Assembly: GCA_963920525.1 (NCBI GenBank)
Contig: OY986439.1
Span: forward strand, 53,511,982-53,575,981
Reading direction: 5' to 3'
DNA length: 64,000 nucleotides
From: Dichetophora obliterata
Taxonomy: Eukaryota > Arthropoda > Insecta > Diptera > Sciomyzidae
Part shown: positions 1 through 11,290 of the stretch, piece after piece
How the letters are laid out: each line of letters opens with the position of its first letter
How positions within the stretch are numbered: position 1 is the first letter of the stretch
Notes under the pieces: generated by a model
Seen by the model: the letters and a program-made list of their open reading frames with translations, nothing else
Told to the model about the DNA's origin: nothing
Databases searched by the model: none
Position numbers and translations under genes: made by a program

Positions 1-1440
1 GTGGTCCTCCGTCCGCATAACTATTTTTATAATAATTAAGGCTATTATTAGGTATTTTAAGAAGGAATTTTTGTTAAAAAACGGCGAATTACAGCACAAC
101 TGAAGCACATTACAGCAAAGTTTTTAAATTTCTGAAAAAAATATTGGCGGTGCTAACTTCACATAATGCGAAAATGTGCATTGCAGTATATGATAGCACA
201 TATCGATCACATCGAAGCACATTTATTTGTTTGTAAAAATGAAACAGAAATACCAGAGCCAACTTTATGCACATATATTACTCAATAAATTTTTAACCAG
301 CTTATGAGTTATCGAAATATTTTTTTTTTTGTTTATTGATTGAAACAACCAAACCTTAAGTTCTTTATAGTATAGATATTTTTTCTAACGACGTTCCCGG
401 TATCTAAATACATATTAACCAAGAATGCTAAAGGTACATGTATAGCATCATACAATGTTTTATTTATACGAATTAACTTTTTTTTTGCAACTCTTCTGCT
501 TGCGAGCATTTGTTGCATGTATGGCAGCTCCCTTGCGTCAAAGTGGCGCGTTGCCAAGCATGCGGATGTGCCATTATAATAACATCTTGAGCTATGCGAT
601 GAAACCATTCTCACAATAATAATTTTCAAAGTCTAGATTCTGCGTCTTTTATGTCTGCTTTGGGTCCCTCAGCGTTTTGGTTGCTGCTGCTGCTGCTGTT
701 TGCTGATACAGCTGCTAGACATGCGAAACAGGACAGGCTACCAGGCAGACACAGAGAGACAGTCAGCCAGATAACTAGATAGTTAGGTGGAGAGACAAAA
801 AGACAGACATGCATGTGTTTCATGCTCTGCCGCAGACGACTTGTCAGTCAGTCAGTTAGACGGATGCAGCTAACTGCTTTCTTGCCGCCTGGCATTGCAT
901 AAACATTTTCACCCATTAGCTGCTGGCTGCTGCTATCTGCAACGGCGCACACTGGGGATTTCGCGGAAAAAAGTCAAATTGTCAACATAGTCTTCATGCA
1001 ACATGCAGTGGTATTTTGATATTAAAGACTAAATGGTACAGTCAAATCAAAAACAATTACTTCAATCTGACTGGTAGTTTTATTTTTATGCCGTTTCAAA
1101 CTCCGAACTTGTATGTTTTACCGAACTAACTTAATATAAACCTAAGAATTTCAAGACGAATATTATTTTACTATGTGAGCTAACGTGTTTTTTTTTATTT
1201 TTTATTTAAAGTAGGATATGTCAATATACTGAAATTTAAAAAATAAACTCTGCAGAGACTTAATTTTTTTTTTTTTTTTTTTTTTTTATGGACTTATAAC
1301 TAAAATCCCGTTTTTTCCAAACATTTGAATCTGAAATTTTAGCTGTACTTGCCTATGTTTGGAAATCACTACTAATACATTGCCTCATATCTGTTCTTAC
1401 ATTTTTAATCAATTTCAACTGCGGCCAGGTGCGCCTTTCA
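1..1440. other. AT-rich non-coding stretch with CAG/CTG tract
   Basis: I see no gene here. The short open frames have no recognisable motif. A (CTG)n tract lies near 680-715, of the opa type common in fly non-coding DNA, and an AGACAG/CAGTCAGT-rich patch follows at about 740-860. A T-homopolymer of about 25 bases sits near 1263-1287. Probably intronic or intergenic sequence. Confidence 0.6.
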
Positions 1441-1456
1441 ATAAAACTTATATTTT

Positions 1457-1990
1457 TATACCCTACACTTGACAAAGTCAGGGTATATTAACTTTGTGCA
1501 AACGTTTTTAACGCATAGAAGGAGGCGTGGCCGGTATGGAAAAGTATATATATTCTTGATCAGCGTCAGCTCCTGAGTTGATTCAGCCATGTCCGTCCGT
1601 CCGTCCGTCCGTCCGTCTGTGTGATTATATCTTGCAAAGAATAAAGAGAACCAGGTAAGATATTTGAATGAAATTTGGCACACATATTGATATGGACCCG
1701 GGGATGAGCCCAATGATTTTTTTTGGATGCGCCCACAATTACGCCCACCTCCCATACCACCAACTATTGAGAAAACACAAAAAATGGGCTAATAATTGAG
1801 CTAGAAAGACAAAATTTTGTATGTGTATATGTTTTATCAATTCTTAGTTGAGTACCAAAAATGGGCGTGATACGCCTACAAATACGCCCACCTTCCATAC
1901 CACCCACAACACTCAAATTTTATATAAACACACTAAGTGTAGGGTATTTCATAGTCGGGCTCGACCGACTATAGCTTCCTTACTGGTTTA
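1457..1990 (+). mobile_element. DINE-1/INE-1-like non-autonomous Helitron
   Basis: The sequence has the order of parts known from fly DINE-1/INE-1 elements: a subterminal inverted repeat built on ACCCTACACTT with AGGGTATATTAACTTTGT, a GGAGGCGTGGCC block, the AAAGTATATATATTCTTGATCAG core, the block before GCCATGTCC and then a (GTCC)n proto-microsatellite at about 1589-1616. Near the 3' end TAAGTGTAGGGTATT repeats the start inverted, and AGTCGG-GCTCGA-CCGACT forms a short hairpin just before the end, as Helitrons have. It encodes no protein. Family assignment is from remembered structure; boundaries are within about 20 bases. Confidence 0.75.
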
Positions 1991-2189
1991 TATTTTATAT
2001 TATATTTTTATATCTTTTTTTTATATTTATGTTATTATTTTTTAATTCAAAGAGAACGTGTTAAAAGAAGTTGTGTTATTAAAAGAGTTTTACGACTGTT
2101 CGTGATTGCGCTAATTTTTGCCCCATGTCCATGTTAGAATAATAATACATAATAATAATAATAAAATTTATATGAAAAATTCGTTTGTT

Positions 2190-2545
2190 TTTATATGGGC
2201 GGTATATGATGGGCGTGGCCGATTTTAATGAAACTTTCACAAATTTTTTATTTTGTTAATTGTATAGTCTGTGCTAAATTTCAACATGTTCGGAGCAAAA
2301 GAAAAAATGTTGTATGAATTATTAATTTTGAGTTATATGGGCGGTATATGATGGGCGTGGCCGATTTTAATGAAACTTTCACAACTTTTTTATTTTGTTA
2401 ATTGTAATGTCTATGCTAAATTTCAACATGTTCGGAGCAAAAGAAAAATTTTGTATGAAAAATTCATTTTGAGTTACATGGGCGGTATATGATGGGCGTG
2501 GCAGATTTTTATGAAAATTTATATTTTTCTTAATAACGTTAATTA
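2190..2545. repeat. 142-bp tandem repeat, about 2.5 copies
   Basis: The phrase GGGCGGTATATGATGGGCGT starts at 2197, 2339 and 2480, giving periods of 142 and 141. Between the phrases the text GAAACTTTCACAA, ATTTTGTTAATTGTA and CAACATGTTCGGAGCAAAAG recurs. The third copy diverges after about 2500. GGGCGTGGCC is typical of the inner parts of fly DINE-type and related elements, so this is probably part of an older mobile element next to the DINE copy. Confidence 0.8.
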
Positions 2546-3575
2546 AGTGCTAGGTGCCAAGTTTTATCACTCTACAAGCACTCCTTATAATTTTTTCCCA
2601 GAAATGTATGAAGCCATCCCCACTGTGCGGCGTTGCTGTTTGTTTTTTTTCTCTTGATATTTCTTACAATCTTTTAAGTTACATGCTGGTTTTCCTTTGT
2701 GCCAACAACATATAACATACCAAACTTTGTCGTCATCGTCATCGTCATCATCATCATCTGCTACTGCAGCTGCTGCTGCCGTTCATCCAAACACTGCAAC
2801 TTTTTATGGCATTGCGTTTATATTTATATATTGCTTTCATAGCATGCTGCACGTATCCATCAGATACATTATTTCATGTATTACTACACATATGTATGAG
2901 TGTGAGTATCGCAAATATTTTCAAAGGTCGTTTCATTTGAACGAGTTGCTGCTCTACTAAGCCAAGTTAAAAAGCCGCTTCAGTCGTCAGCACGCAGCAC
3001 AGCCTAGAAAAGTTGTTTGGTTTTTTTGTTTATGACTGATGCTGTAGTTACTGTGTGGTTGTTGTTGTTGTTGTGTTGTGGTTTATTGTTGTTATTGTGG
3101 TATATAGCAGCGTCTTGCGGTGCTATCTGCCTGGCTTAATCTTGGCTTTATTTGTTTTTAACTCTCCTCTAACATTGTTACATTTTTATCTATGAAACTC
3201 GATTTATTTATAACTTGGCTTAATCCGTTTGTCTGTCTGTCGATCTGTGTCTATCCGTTCGTCTTTATATCGTATGCAGTGTCTTTATATGTTGCTTTAT
3301 AGAATATCTTTATTTATTGTGCGTGCGCTTTTTGTTTATTTGTTTGTTTGTTTGTTTGTAATTCTTCTGGTTTTATTATTGGAATTTGCAATAATATTTT
3401 TTGTATTTTTTTTCATACTTATCTCTTAATGCGTATCTGATTGCCCTTAAAGCGTTGGATGGTTTTCAGTCTTGTTGTTGTTTTGGGTTTTTATTTTGTT
3501 AATTTGTCGTTTTTATATTTTTTGGCCCACAACCCTAATTTCAGCTTGCCTTCCCAGTAAACGAAAAGTATCTTT
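2546..3575. other. Unique AT-rich non-coding DNA with simple repeats
   Basis: I see no gene. It holds a (CAT)/(GTC) mixed tract at about 2730-2760, a GCTGCTGCT patch, a (GTT)n tract near 3058-3075 and (TTTG)n at about 3335-3357. The reading frames here are composed of these repeats. Confidence 0.55.
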
Positions 3576-3576
3576 T

Positions 3577-4211
3577 TTGAAAATTCGGTATAATTCAAGA
3601 ATAGCGACAACTCTCTTTTTTAATATTTTTTGTTGGATTATGTGGATTTTGGCCCCCTTAATCCAAATCTGAAAAAATTTCATTCCGCTCGCCATTGGTT
3701 TAGAAGTTATAGGCCTCCAAATTTGCAAAATTGGCCTACAAATCTTGCTGTTTTTTTTAGTGTTCCGCATTATGGTTATCAAATGAAAGGTAGTACGAGT
3801 ACCTTTCAACGAGGTATCAAACTTGAAAATCCACTCACAAATTTTAAGATATAACTGTATACAATTTGTCTGAAAAACTAGTCATTTCTCTTTTACGAAA
3901 GCAATACACTAAAAATTTTTATATCTTAAAAAGTGATGCATGAATTTTTATGTTTATACCTTGTTGAATAGGTACTGTCATTACCTTTCTTATGATACCC
4001 ATAAAGCGTAGTTTTGTTGAAAAATTTTAAAAAAATTGCAAAATTTGTAGGCCATTTTTTCACTTGGGAGGCCTATAACTTCTAAACCAATTGAGAGACG
4101 TCTGCATTTTGATCAGATTTAAATTTAGGAGGTCAAAATCCATATGATCCACAAAAAAAAATTAAAAATTAGAATTGTCGCTATTCTTGGAATGTTCCGA
4201 AAATTCATTTA
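3577..4211. mobile_element. Foldback / long inverted-repeat element, about 640 bp
   Basis: The left arm (about 3577-3755) and the right arm (about 4035-4211) are reverse complements with scattered mismatches. TTCAAGAATAGCGACAA on the left matches TTGTCGCTATTCTTGGAA on the right, and GGTTTAGAAGTTATAGGCC matches GGCCTATAACTTCTAAACC. The centre of roughly 280 bp has the word GGTACTG/GGTAGTACGAGTACC. There is no protein frame. Typical of foldback or MITE elements; the superfamily is not determinable because the target duplication is unclear. Confidence 0.75.
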
Positions 4212-4359
4212 TGGAGCTTTATTTAAAAAATTAAAAAAAAAATTTGCTTTGTCATTTATTAATTAATGCTCGTATGTAATAGGTTTTTTGTAACGTTATT
4301 TAGTTTTTTGATTATGCAAAAAAATAATTTTACTTCAATTGTACTTTTGTTTTTAAATA

Positions 4360-4433
4360 CAGCGTACTACAGCGCCCTCTAGTGTTAAAAATAGGTAACG
4401 CAAAAACACTCCTCGTACCTGAAAACACTGTGA
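4360..4433. repeat. Dispersed repeat CAGCGCCCTCT, copy 1
   Basis: A block of about 75 bp contains ACAGCGCCCTCTAGTGTTAAA, a TAGGTAACGC word and ACACTCCTCGTACCTGAAAA. The same block occurs at 9952-10032 and 10094-10175 in this window, so it is a dispersed repeat, probably the conserved piece of a mobile element. Confidence 0.7.
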
Positions 4434-4678
4434 CATAGTTTTATACACAGGCTGAGTTAAAACTCAGCTGCTCCAGGATCCTGTGAAAGGTCCAGTAACG
4501 CTAGTAATAAATAAAAGACCTAGGCTGTGAATGTAATCCAATTTATGTCTTTTTTTGAACAATTCGTTCTTATAATAGTATCCTATGTATGCAGTGTTAA
4601 ATAATCAGGGCGTGGGTGTCCGTGTGTCAGAAGTGTGTTGATTTATCGTGCCGTCGCTGTTGCTGCTGTTGTAACAGT

Positions 4679-4870
4679 TCCTTTGTTCTCGTGATCGCTT
4701 CAGTAATTGGTTTTCGGTTAAGTAATTGCTTGGTAATTGCTTCAGTAATCTGTATTCAGTGAAGTAATCGCTTAGTAATTCCTTCAGTAATCGGCATTCG
4801 GTTAAGTAATCGCTTTGTAATCGCTTCTGTAATCGGTATTCGGTTAGGTAATCGCTGGGTAATCTATGCA
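4679..4870. repeat. 42-bp minisatellite, 4.5 units, with open minus frame
   Basis: The unit reads approximately GTAATCGCTTCAGTAATCGG then TATTCGGTTAAGTAATCGCT and repeats four times at about 4692, 4734, 4776 and 4818, with a partial fifth copy. The period of 42 is divisible by three, so a minus-strand frame (4605-4871) stays open and shows four 14-residue units of the form SDYLTEYRLLK. This may be chance from the period, and no known protein repeat was recognised. Confidence 0.8.
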
Positions 4871-5340
4871 ATAACCGGTTACTCTGGGTATAATTCTAAA
4901 AAGGAACGCTATTTCTATTACCGTGGGACCGAAATATTGCGTCGGCCAATGCCCTTTTGAGGGTTCAAAGGTACCAAAATAGCTAAATGTTGACATTTCG
5001 CAACCCTTGGTAGGGGTGGAGGCCTATCTAAAACCTCTTCTGTACTCTGGGGTACGGCACCCGGTTTGAGAATGCAAACTTACACCGAGCTGAGTAGCTC
5101 TACCCGCGATATAGGTGATAAACACACAGCCACCACGAATCTTCCCGAAGGGCCGACCCAATCAGTCCACCTGGCGCATGTCAAGAGGCTACCGACTGCC
5201 CATGTACCAACTTTTAAGTCTTTGGTCGGACCTTGTAGCACACTAAAAGCATACTACTACCAGTTTAAGCTCATCACAGCTGCGGACTAGTAACCAATCA
5301 AACATAAAGGGACAGCTCTATTAGTACAATGGCAAAATAT
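4871..5340. other. GC-richer repeat-like block, possible retroelement leader
   Basis: This block is clearly richer in GC than its surroundings, and contains TACTCTGGGGTACGGCACCC and GGCCGACCCAATCAGTCCACC. The style recalls the 5' leader of fly non-LTR retrotransposons, but I cannot place it in a family. A plus frame of 74 codons (5066-5290) has no recognisable domain. The phrase CTAAAAAGGAACGCT occurs near both 4898 and 7570, so the two may bound one composite element. Confidence 0.35.
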
Positions 5341-5765
5341 GTTTAAAAGCGCAGCAGAGGCGCAGCAGCGAAATCGCAGCAATAAGCTTCTGAGTCATAT
5401 CAAAGAATGTGCAGCCATGAGTTTTTAGGCAGAGGCGCAGAAGAGAATTCGCAGCCTTAAAGCCCGAACACAACCGATTTCCGTCGCGGCTGGCGAATTC
5501 GCTGTGGAACAGAACACATGAAAATGTATGCAGCCGCCAAAAATTAATTTGCCAAGCGAATCTGTGGCAGAAAAGGCCAGAATAGAATCTTTTCTATTTT
5601 TTCTCTGACGGCCAGTGGCTCTCTCTCTCTGAGAGACATAAATGATGTCATATTTTTGCTAAAGATTGGGTACGTTCACTGATATTTTCTTAGTATTTTT
5701 CACTGATCAGAAGTTCCGGTTTTGTGTCTGTGTTGCATTAATGTGAATTTAAAGCAAAATATAAT
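5341..5765. repeat. CAGAGGCGCAGCAG-rich repeat region, left part
   Basis: Words of the type GCAGAGGCGCAGCAGCG recur at about 5353, 5433 and, beyond the inserted element, at 7083-7140 and 7230-7460. The block therefore looks like one older repeat interrupted by the TIR element at 5766-6934. No coding potential is recognised. The last eight bases, AATATAAT (5758-5765), are the left copy of the target duplication of that insertion. Confidence 0.5.
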
Positions 5766-6934
5766 AGGGGTATTCACGATGTGGTGTATTTGCCATTGTA
5801 TTGTTTATTTTTTATCAAATCGATATTTGTAGTAAATTTTGTAAAATTACAAAAACAAAATACAAAGTGTTAAAACTACAATCCCTATTGTATTCTTTGT
5901 AAATTTGGTTGTGTATTAGATCAGCTGATCGCAAAAGCATTTATACTCAGCATGGAGGAAGCTACCGGCTACGATGTGAGTTTATTTAATAAAAATTAAT
6001 ATAATATAGTAGGGTGTCCCAAAAAAAAATCGTGTTTGATGTCCGCGGCTTTTCCACTTAAATTTGACCTTAGAAACACCCTCTGAGAAGTTCTCAATTG
6101 GTATAGGTTTGGAGGTCGCGAATTAATTTTCTAATTTTCCCGTACGATTTGTATGGGGAAAAATCAGTTTGGCTGGTAAATTGAATTTAGAGCTACTATC
6201 TTTTAAGAAAAATGGTTAAAAAAACACATTTTCGCTCAAATCTTGTCTGTTATGACATATCTAAATTTTCATCTGATTATTATTTGGTGGTGTGAGGCTC
6301 ACTTCTTAGAGCTACCTATATAAATGAATACTTTTACTTAGAATTATTTCGTTAAAAAGCAATATCTCTTAGAGTATTCCATTTTCATTATTGTTATTGG
6401 TCTTAAATTTTAGATAATGATAGTTGGAGTGCACAATGAAGAAAAAGTTCATAGGGTTTTTATATGTTTTTGGATTAAAAGTTACAACAATTAGTTTTTT
6501 GTATTTATATTTTTATTTTTTAATCGTTTTGGGCAACCACCAAATAATAATTCGATGAAAAAGAAATGTGGATGTGTCATAACAGATAAAATTTGAGGGA
6601 ACACGTGTTTTTTTAACCATTTTGCGCTTCACAGAGGGTGTTCCTATGGTCAAGTGGATGTATGAAAGCCGCGGACATCTGTCAAAATAAAAAAAAAATT
6701 TTTTAGGGACACCCTAATAATTTAGTATTACGTTTTATTTTTTGCATGATTTTTTTAAATTAAATTAAATTATGTTAAATTATGATTGAAATTAATATTT
6801 CCAAACAAAAATACAATCAAAAATTAGCTGATTTTTAAAAAACATACTTTAGTGAAGGTTTGTTCTCAACAAGATGCAAGTATTGTAAATTTTATAAAAA
6901 TGTATCACAAATAAACTACATCGTGAATACCCCT
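5766..6934 (+). mobile_element. TIR DNA element with AGGGGTATTCACGATGT ends, 8-bp duplication
   Basis: Left end AGGGGTATTCACGATGTGGT and right end ACTACATCGTGAATACCCCT are inverted copies. The flanks carry the same eight bases, AATATAAT, at 5758-5765 and 6935-6942. An 8-bp duplication is seen in hAT and P-type elements, but AT-rich flanks weaken this. Inside, an ATG at 5952 opens eight codons (MEEATGYD) that run straight into GTGAGT at 5976, a good 5' splice site, as in a transposase first exon. A second TIR element is nested at 6010-6716. A relative lies at 61694-62073. Non-autonomous, no transposase body left. Confidence 0.75.
6010..6716. mobile_element. Nested long-inverted-repeat element, TAGGGTGTCCC ends
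   Basis: TAGGGTGTCCC at 6010 and GGGACACCCTA at 6706-6716 bound a block of about 700 bp with TA at each end, as expected of Tc1/mariner-type insertions. The inner arms also pair: GATGTCCGCGGCTTTT with AAAGCCGCGGACATC, AACACCCTCTG with CAGAGGGTGTT, and the TTATTTGGTGG word with CCACCAAATAA. It sits inside the element at 5766-6934 and so is the younger insertion. No protein is encoded. Superfamily is inferred from the TA flank and end length only. Confidence 0.75.
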
Positions 6935-6942
6935 AATATAAT

Positions 6943-7600
6943 TTCTACAATTTCCACAATGAAACGCAATCCTGATCCGACAATCGCCACCGCTCCAATT
7001 CTGAACGGGCTCTCAGCGAATTTCGCCGAGAGAGGACCGCCAGCCGTCAACCGCTTTGGTTCTGTTCGGGATCTTAAACATCTGGGCAGAGGTGCAGCAG
7101 AGGATTGCAGCCATGAGCTTCAGAGCAGCGGAGCAGCAGAATGCATGACCTGCATTTAAGTTTTTACTTAGATCTTGTGATTTTCGTAAGGACTGCGGTT
7201 CAACAGAGAGACACTAGCAGCATAGCTGTGGTAACGCGGACGGACAGCAGCCACTGCTTCATATAAGTCCTATGGCCACAGCAAAGGCAGCGGTGTAGCA
7301 GTGAAGAATAGTGATAAAATGCCTTACCACCACCTTGCAAAATGACCGTATGATCAACAGAGGCGGCAGAGCAAAACTAGACTAATTACAACTAACTACC
7401 ATACAAACTGCCTTTTACCGCTAGCTCGCGAAATGACCTAATGATCCAACAAAGGCAGCGGCGTGGCAGAATTAATTGATTCCGGCCCACACATGAAACT
7501 TAGCAGAGGCGGACCAAAAATTATGGGGCATTGCGCAATGAGTCATACGACTCCGGCCACTCGAGCTTACCTAAAAAGGAACGCTGACTAGAGTAGTTTT
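6943..7600. repeat. CAGAGGCGCAGCAG-rich repeat region, right part
   Basis: Continuation of the repeat at 5341-5765 after the inserted TIR element. GCAGAGGTGCAGCAGAGG near 7085, GCAGCGGAGCAGCAGAATG near 7123, GGCAGCGGTGTAGCAG near 7283 and AAAGGCAGCGGCGTGGCAG near 7452 are variants of one word. A plus frame of 99 codons (6860-7159) begins inside the TIR element and is chance. Confidence 0.5.
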
Positions 7601-9950
7601 ATAGCCTCTATTTATATGTATGATCTCGAGGAGAACCACATGTGAATTATAGCATTGGCCTATTGCAGTGCTAACGCAAATTCATGACTGGCTATGTGCT
7701 GTTCGTCACTTGTAGGCTTACAGAAATAAATATATAAACATAGAAAAGTTCGCTTAACTCTCACTTTTCGCGTGATCTTCGCTTATGATGTGAAAACATT
7801 CGCCAAACTCTCACTTTTGGCGTAATACATTCGCTTGTGTATAACCCACGATACAGTGGGTAGCCTTTGATTCAGTTTTGTCTTTGGTTTCGACTTTTGA
7901 ATGTTGTTGCAGTTTACTTCTTTTTCATTATAATTTTTTATTACAGGTTTTTATAGTTTTTGGTTTTAATGTTTGCAGATCATATATCTTTTAATTACTG
8001 CTTGTTTAATATATGCAAATATTTTAACAATGTTTGTTGGCCACATTTTTATTTGCTAGCATTTGTTTACAATGTTGCCTCAATGTCAACATTGCGGCTT
8101 CTTAATTAGAGTGCAAAATAATAACAATCGCTCTCATGTTCATTCCGCAACCTCCACCCACATTCCTCTTGTCATTAGTTTTAGTATTTTAGAATGGTGG
8201 TTTTGTGGTCATTTAACCACATGCTAATACTGTTGGAGCCAATGTCGTTGGTTGCGACCAGCAATGCTTAATCTTTCTCGTTTCTTTCGAACAAATTATG
8301 CTTAACAGGGGAAAAGTGAAGACCTACTGGTAGCTTATTTACCTAAAACTGAAAAACCTTTGACTCTACCAGTTTCTCAAGTCTATTGTATAAATGTCAT
8401 TCATCGTTATCATTCTCATAAATTGTCGATACTATTTCATACTTTTCAGGAGATCAGAAAGGCATTTGTTTTCCTCCTCTTAAAGTTTTTTATGGGTAAA
8501 AGGGTATATAATGGTTTTTGTCTTTTAGTAGGTAAATAATGCACTCTTAACACTATTTCAACCAAGAGTCTTTCACATACACAGCAACTTTTATTATAAA
8601 ATTGTTCTCTAACTTTAATCATTTCTTGACAGTTGTGTATCAAAAGTGTCGAAAAAAACTTTTCAAATTATAACATAAAACCGTTCTTTAACTTAAATCA
8701 TTTCTCCACAATTAACTTTTGATTTTGCATATATACTTTTATATAAAATTTAAGTGAAAATTCGCTTGTTCCAGGTAAACTCCAAAAGTTTTGGGCCTAT
8801 TTTTATGAAAAAGTTTTTAAATATCATATTTGTGCTACAGCACATTTTAGGAGTATTTTCTTTCTGAAATTTTAATAATAAGTATATTTAATTTAAGTGT
8901 GAAGTTATTTAAGAAATCACCCCAGCTGCAACGCATTGATTAATCGTTTTCTTATCACGCGTTTGTGTTGCAAGAGCGTCAATAAACTTCATGTTGCTCT
9001 CTATTACTCTCTTTTTTGCTCAACTAGCAAAGCCCAAAGCAAAAAGTGATATACATATAAATGCAGTGCTGCACTCAGAACGAAATAAAACAAAAGAAGA
9101 AATGTTTTCATTTCGTTTGACATGCATTGTGTCAATCATTGTCAAATCTGTGATCACAAGGAATAACGACTAAATTCAAAGTATCGTAAAAAACGATATT
9201 TTAATTCCACGAACTACGACCCATTTTTTAAAATCTATGAACTGTTACAAACAAAATATGTGCAGACATACGTAATTATCAATTCTGAGCAAAAAATGGA
9301 TATCTGCATACTTCCAAAAATTGGCAACAAAATAAATTCCATATTGCTTTTTTACGACATTTTGAGTTTAGTCATTATTCCTTGTGACCACAGAAATATG
9401 GACATTGATAAAATTGCGTCCGTGGAGAAATCGCGGCCTGCTATAGTTAACTAAGAAATACTATAGTTTGGCAATTATTTATATTCGGACACAAACACTT
9501 GTGCCCAAAGATACGTTTTAGTTGTGGTAAAAATATTTTGAAATGTATTTTTTATCTTCCTGTCATGGGTAACGCAACGTTGCGTTGTGTTAATGAGTTA
9601 AAACACTTTAATGCGTTATTGAGCTGATACCCCTATATTAATCAAAGCAACGCAAAAGCGCAGTTATTCAAATATTTTGTGTTGATCTTTTTTCTGTTTG
9701 AACGTGTTCGATTACAAAAACGGAAGCTTATTAAAATCCAATTTCAAACATACAACTAATTTTAAAGACCAGAAATGTCTTATTCTTTGTGGATGCTGAG
9801 TTTTCTTACTCAAATATGAAGCATATTTAGTTTGTTCAGACAATATATAAGTATTGATTACACAGAGAAATAACTTAAATAATTACAAACATAACAAACA
9901 ATTCAAAATTATAAGTAAAATATAGCAGTTTTTTGTGGTTTTGCAAAAAA
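7601..9950. other. Unique AT-rich non-coding DNA
   Basis: I see no gene. A short direct repeat is present: AACTCTCACTTTT with flanking TTCGC words occurs at 7749 and 7800 (51 bp apart), each time framed by a CGC...GCG-like pair. A GTTGCGTTGTGTTAATGAGTTAA word near 9580 belongs to a repeat that recurs at 11.6, 11.9 and 13.6 kb. The frames of 60-65 codons here show no motif. Confidence 0.55.
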
Positions 9951-9951
9951 T

Positions 9952-10175
9952 GTGTGCTACAGCGCCCTCTGCTGTTAAAGATAGATGAAAATATATAGCG
10001 CCAAAACACTCATCGTACCTGAAAACCTCTGTTTACAAATTTTTATGCGAATCATATAGCGGCTTAGGATTTTTTGGCGGTTATGTAAATAAATGTTCAC
10101 TGCAGCGACCTCTGTTGTTAAAGATAGGTGAAAATAGATAGTAGCAAAACACTCATCATACCTGAAAATCTCTAT
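9952..10175. repeat. Dispersed repeat CAGCGCCCTCT, copies 2 and 3 in tandem
   Basis: Copy 2 (9952-10032) and copy 3 (10094-10175) share CTACAGCGCCCTCT / CTGCAGCGACCTCT, GTTAAAGATAG.TGAAAATA, GCAAAACACTCATC and ACCTGAAAA, and both match the copy at 4360-4433. The two lie in the same direction about 142 bp apart, so this is a short tandem pair. Confidence 0.7.
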
Positions 10176-10267
10176 ACAAAATTACAGACCTATAGTAAAA
10201 TTGTATGAAAAATATTTTTGCATGAATTTTACATTTTCTGCATACTCTATTTAATAATTTATTTGTT

Positions 10268-10378
10268 TTTCATTTTCCAAGATTGGCAAATGTAGAAAAA
10301 ATGTCAACATGTTGGTATTTTCAATTTGATTGACAACGACTGACCACTGAAAATAACATAGTGAAAACCAAGCAAGAG
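10268..10378 (-). mobile_element. Partial TIR element, TTGGTTTTCACTATGT end
   Basis: Read on the minus strand this block starts CTTGGTTTTCACTATGTTAT and continues with CAGTGGTCAGTCGTTGTCA, ACATGTTGACATTTTT and TTTGCCAATCTTGGAAAA. The same order of words, in the other direction, makes up the left half of the element at 29060-29275. The second end is not found here, so this copy appears truncated. Confidence 0.6.
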
Positions 10379-10574
10379 GCATATACCTTTGAAGAAAAAC
10401 AAATAAAATTAATTAAAAAAACTCCCTAAAACTATGCAATGAAAATTTCGAAAATGCAGTAAACATTTTTGCGTTCTAAAATAAAAAGGAACTATTTTTC
10501 TCCATAGATGAAAACAGCAATTCCATTTTAAATGTACCGCAAATATAAAAATTATGGAACGACTATATCTGATT

Positions 10575-10815
10575 TGGGTTAAATTTGGTAAGGAGTACTT
10601 TTGACGGAAATAAAGAAATTAATTTGGAGAAAATTTTGGTTGTTTGGGGTTCCCATCCCTTGTAAGGTAATTCATTGATTTATTGGTGGAAGTAGGTGGA
10701 ATATTTTTGGATTAAAGTCCTTTTAATTACCTTTCCAACGGTAATTCGAACTTAACATGCAGTTCAGGAGTGTTTGAGATGTGAGTTTTCGTAAAAATCT
10801 ATTTTTTTCGTGCAA
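10575..10815. repeat. Dispersed repeat, GACGGAAATAAA / TACCTTTCCAACGG family
   Basis: GACGGAAATAAAGAAATTAATTTGGAGAAAA (about 10600) recurs at about 31109; TTAATTACCTTTCCAACGGTAA (10725) recurs near 34710; GTGTTTGAGATGTGAGTTTTCG (10772) recurs inverted near 31215. The pieces occur in different relative orientation in the other copies, which fits foldback-type elements that have been rearranged. Confidence 0.55.
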
Positions 10816-11290
10816 AATTTGACCCAAATCGAATGTGAACATTCCGTATGTTTAAAATGGTATTGCTTCTTATCCAAATTTTCAAAGAAACATTTTCACG
10901 TTTTGGGGGTACTTTTGCAAAACTTTCTTCTAATAGGGTAGACCCATATAAAAGGACGCTGCAGGGTGAAAATATTCGATAAAAATGAAGCAAACTTCTA
11001 AAACGCCGATACAGTTGTATTTTTTTTATCTCTTCCTAAATCCGTTGATTAAAGTCTGTAATTTTAGAAAATGCTGAAAAAGTCGAACATTGATTTAATG
11101 AACTCTCTTATGAATTGTTAGCTTATTCAAGTAACTGCTTAAGAAAAAATGCTTCTGCCAGATTTTTATTTGATTCCATCTGTTTTCTTTGGATTAGCCC
11201 AAAATGGATAAAGTACTTCACCACATTGTTATGTAACCCATTTCAAGACCCAATTAACCTCTTTCAAAAAATGTGCAACACTACGCGTAT

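Noticed and set aside
4896..7585. An LTR retrotransposon bounded by CTAAAAAGGAACGCT
   Set aside because: Only about 15 bases are shared between the two places; no long direct repeats, primer-binding site or pol frame was found.
8760..8785. CGCTTGTTCCAG|GTAAAC as a third ratchet site
   Set aside because: The pyrimidine tract is short and the donor (GTAAAC) is weak; no good branch word is near.
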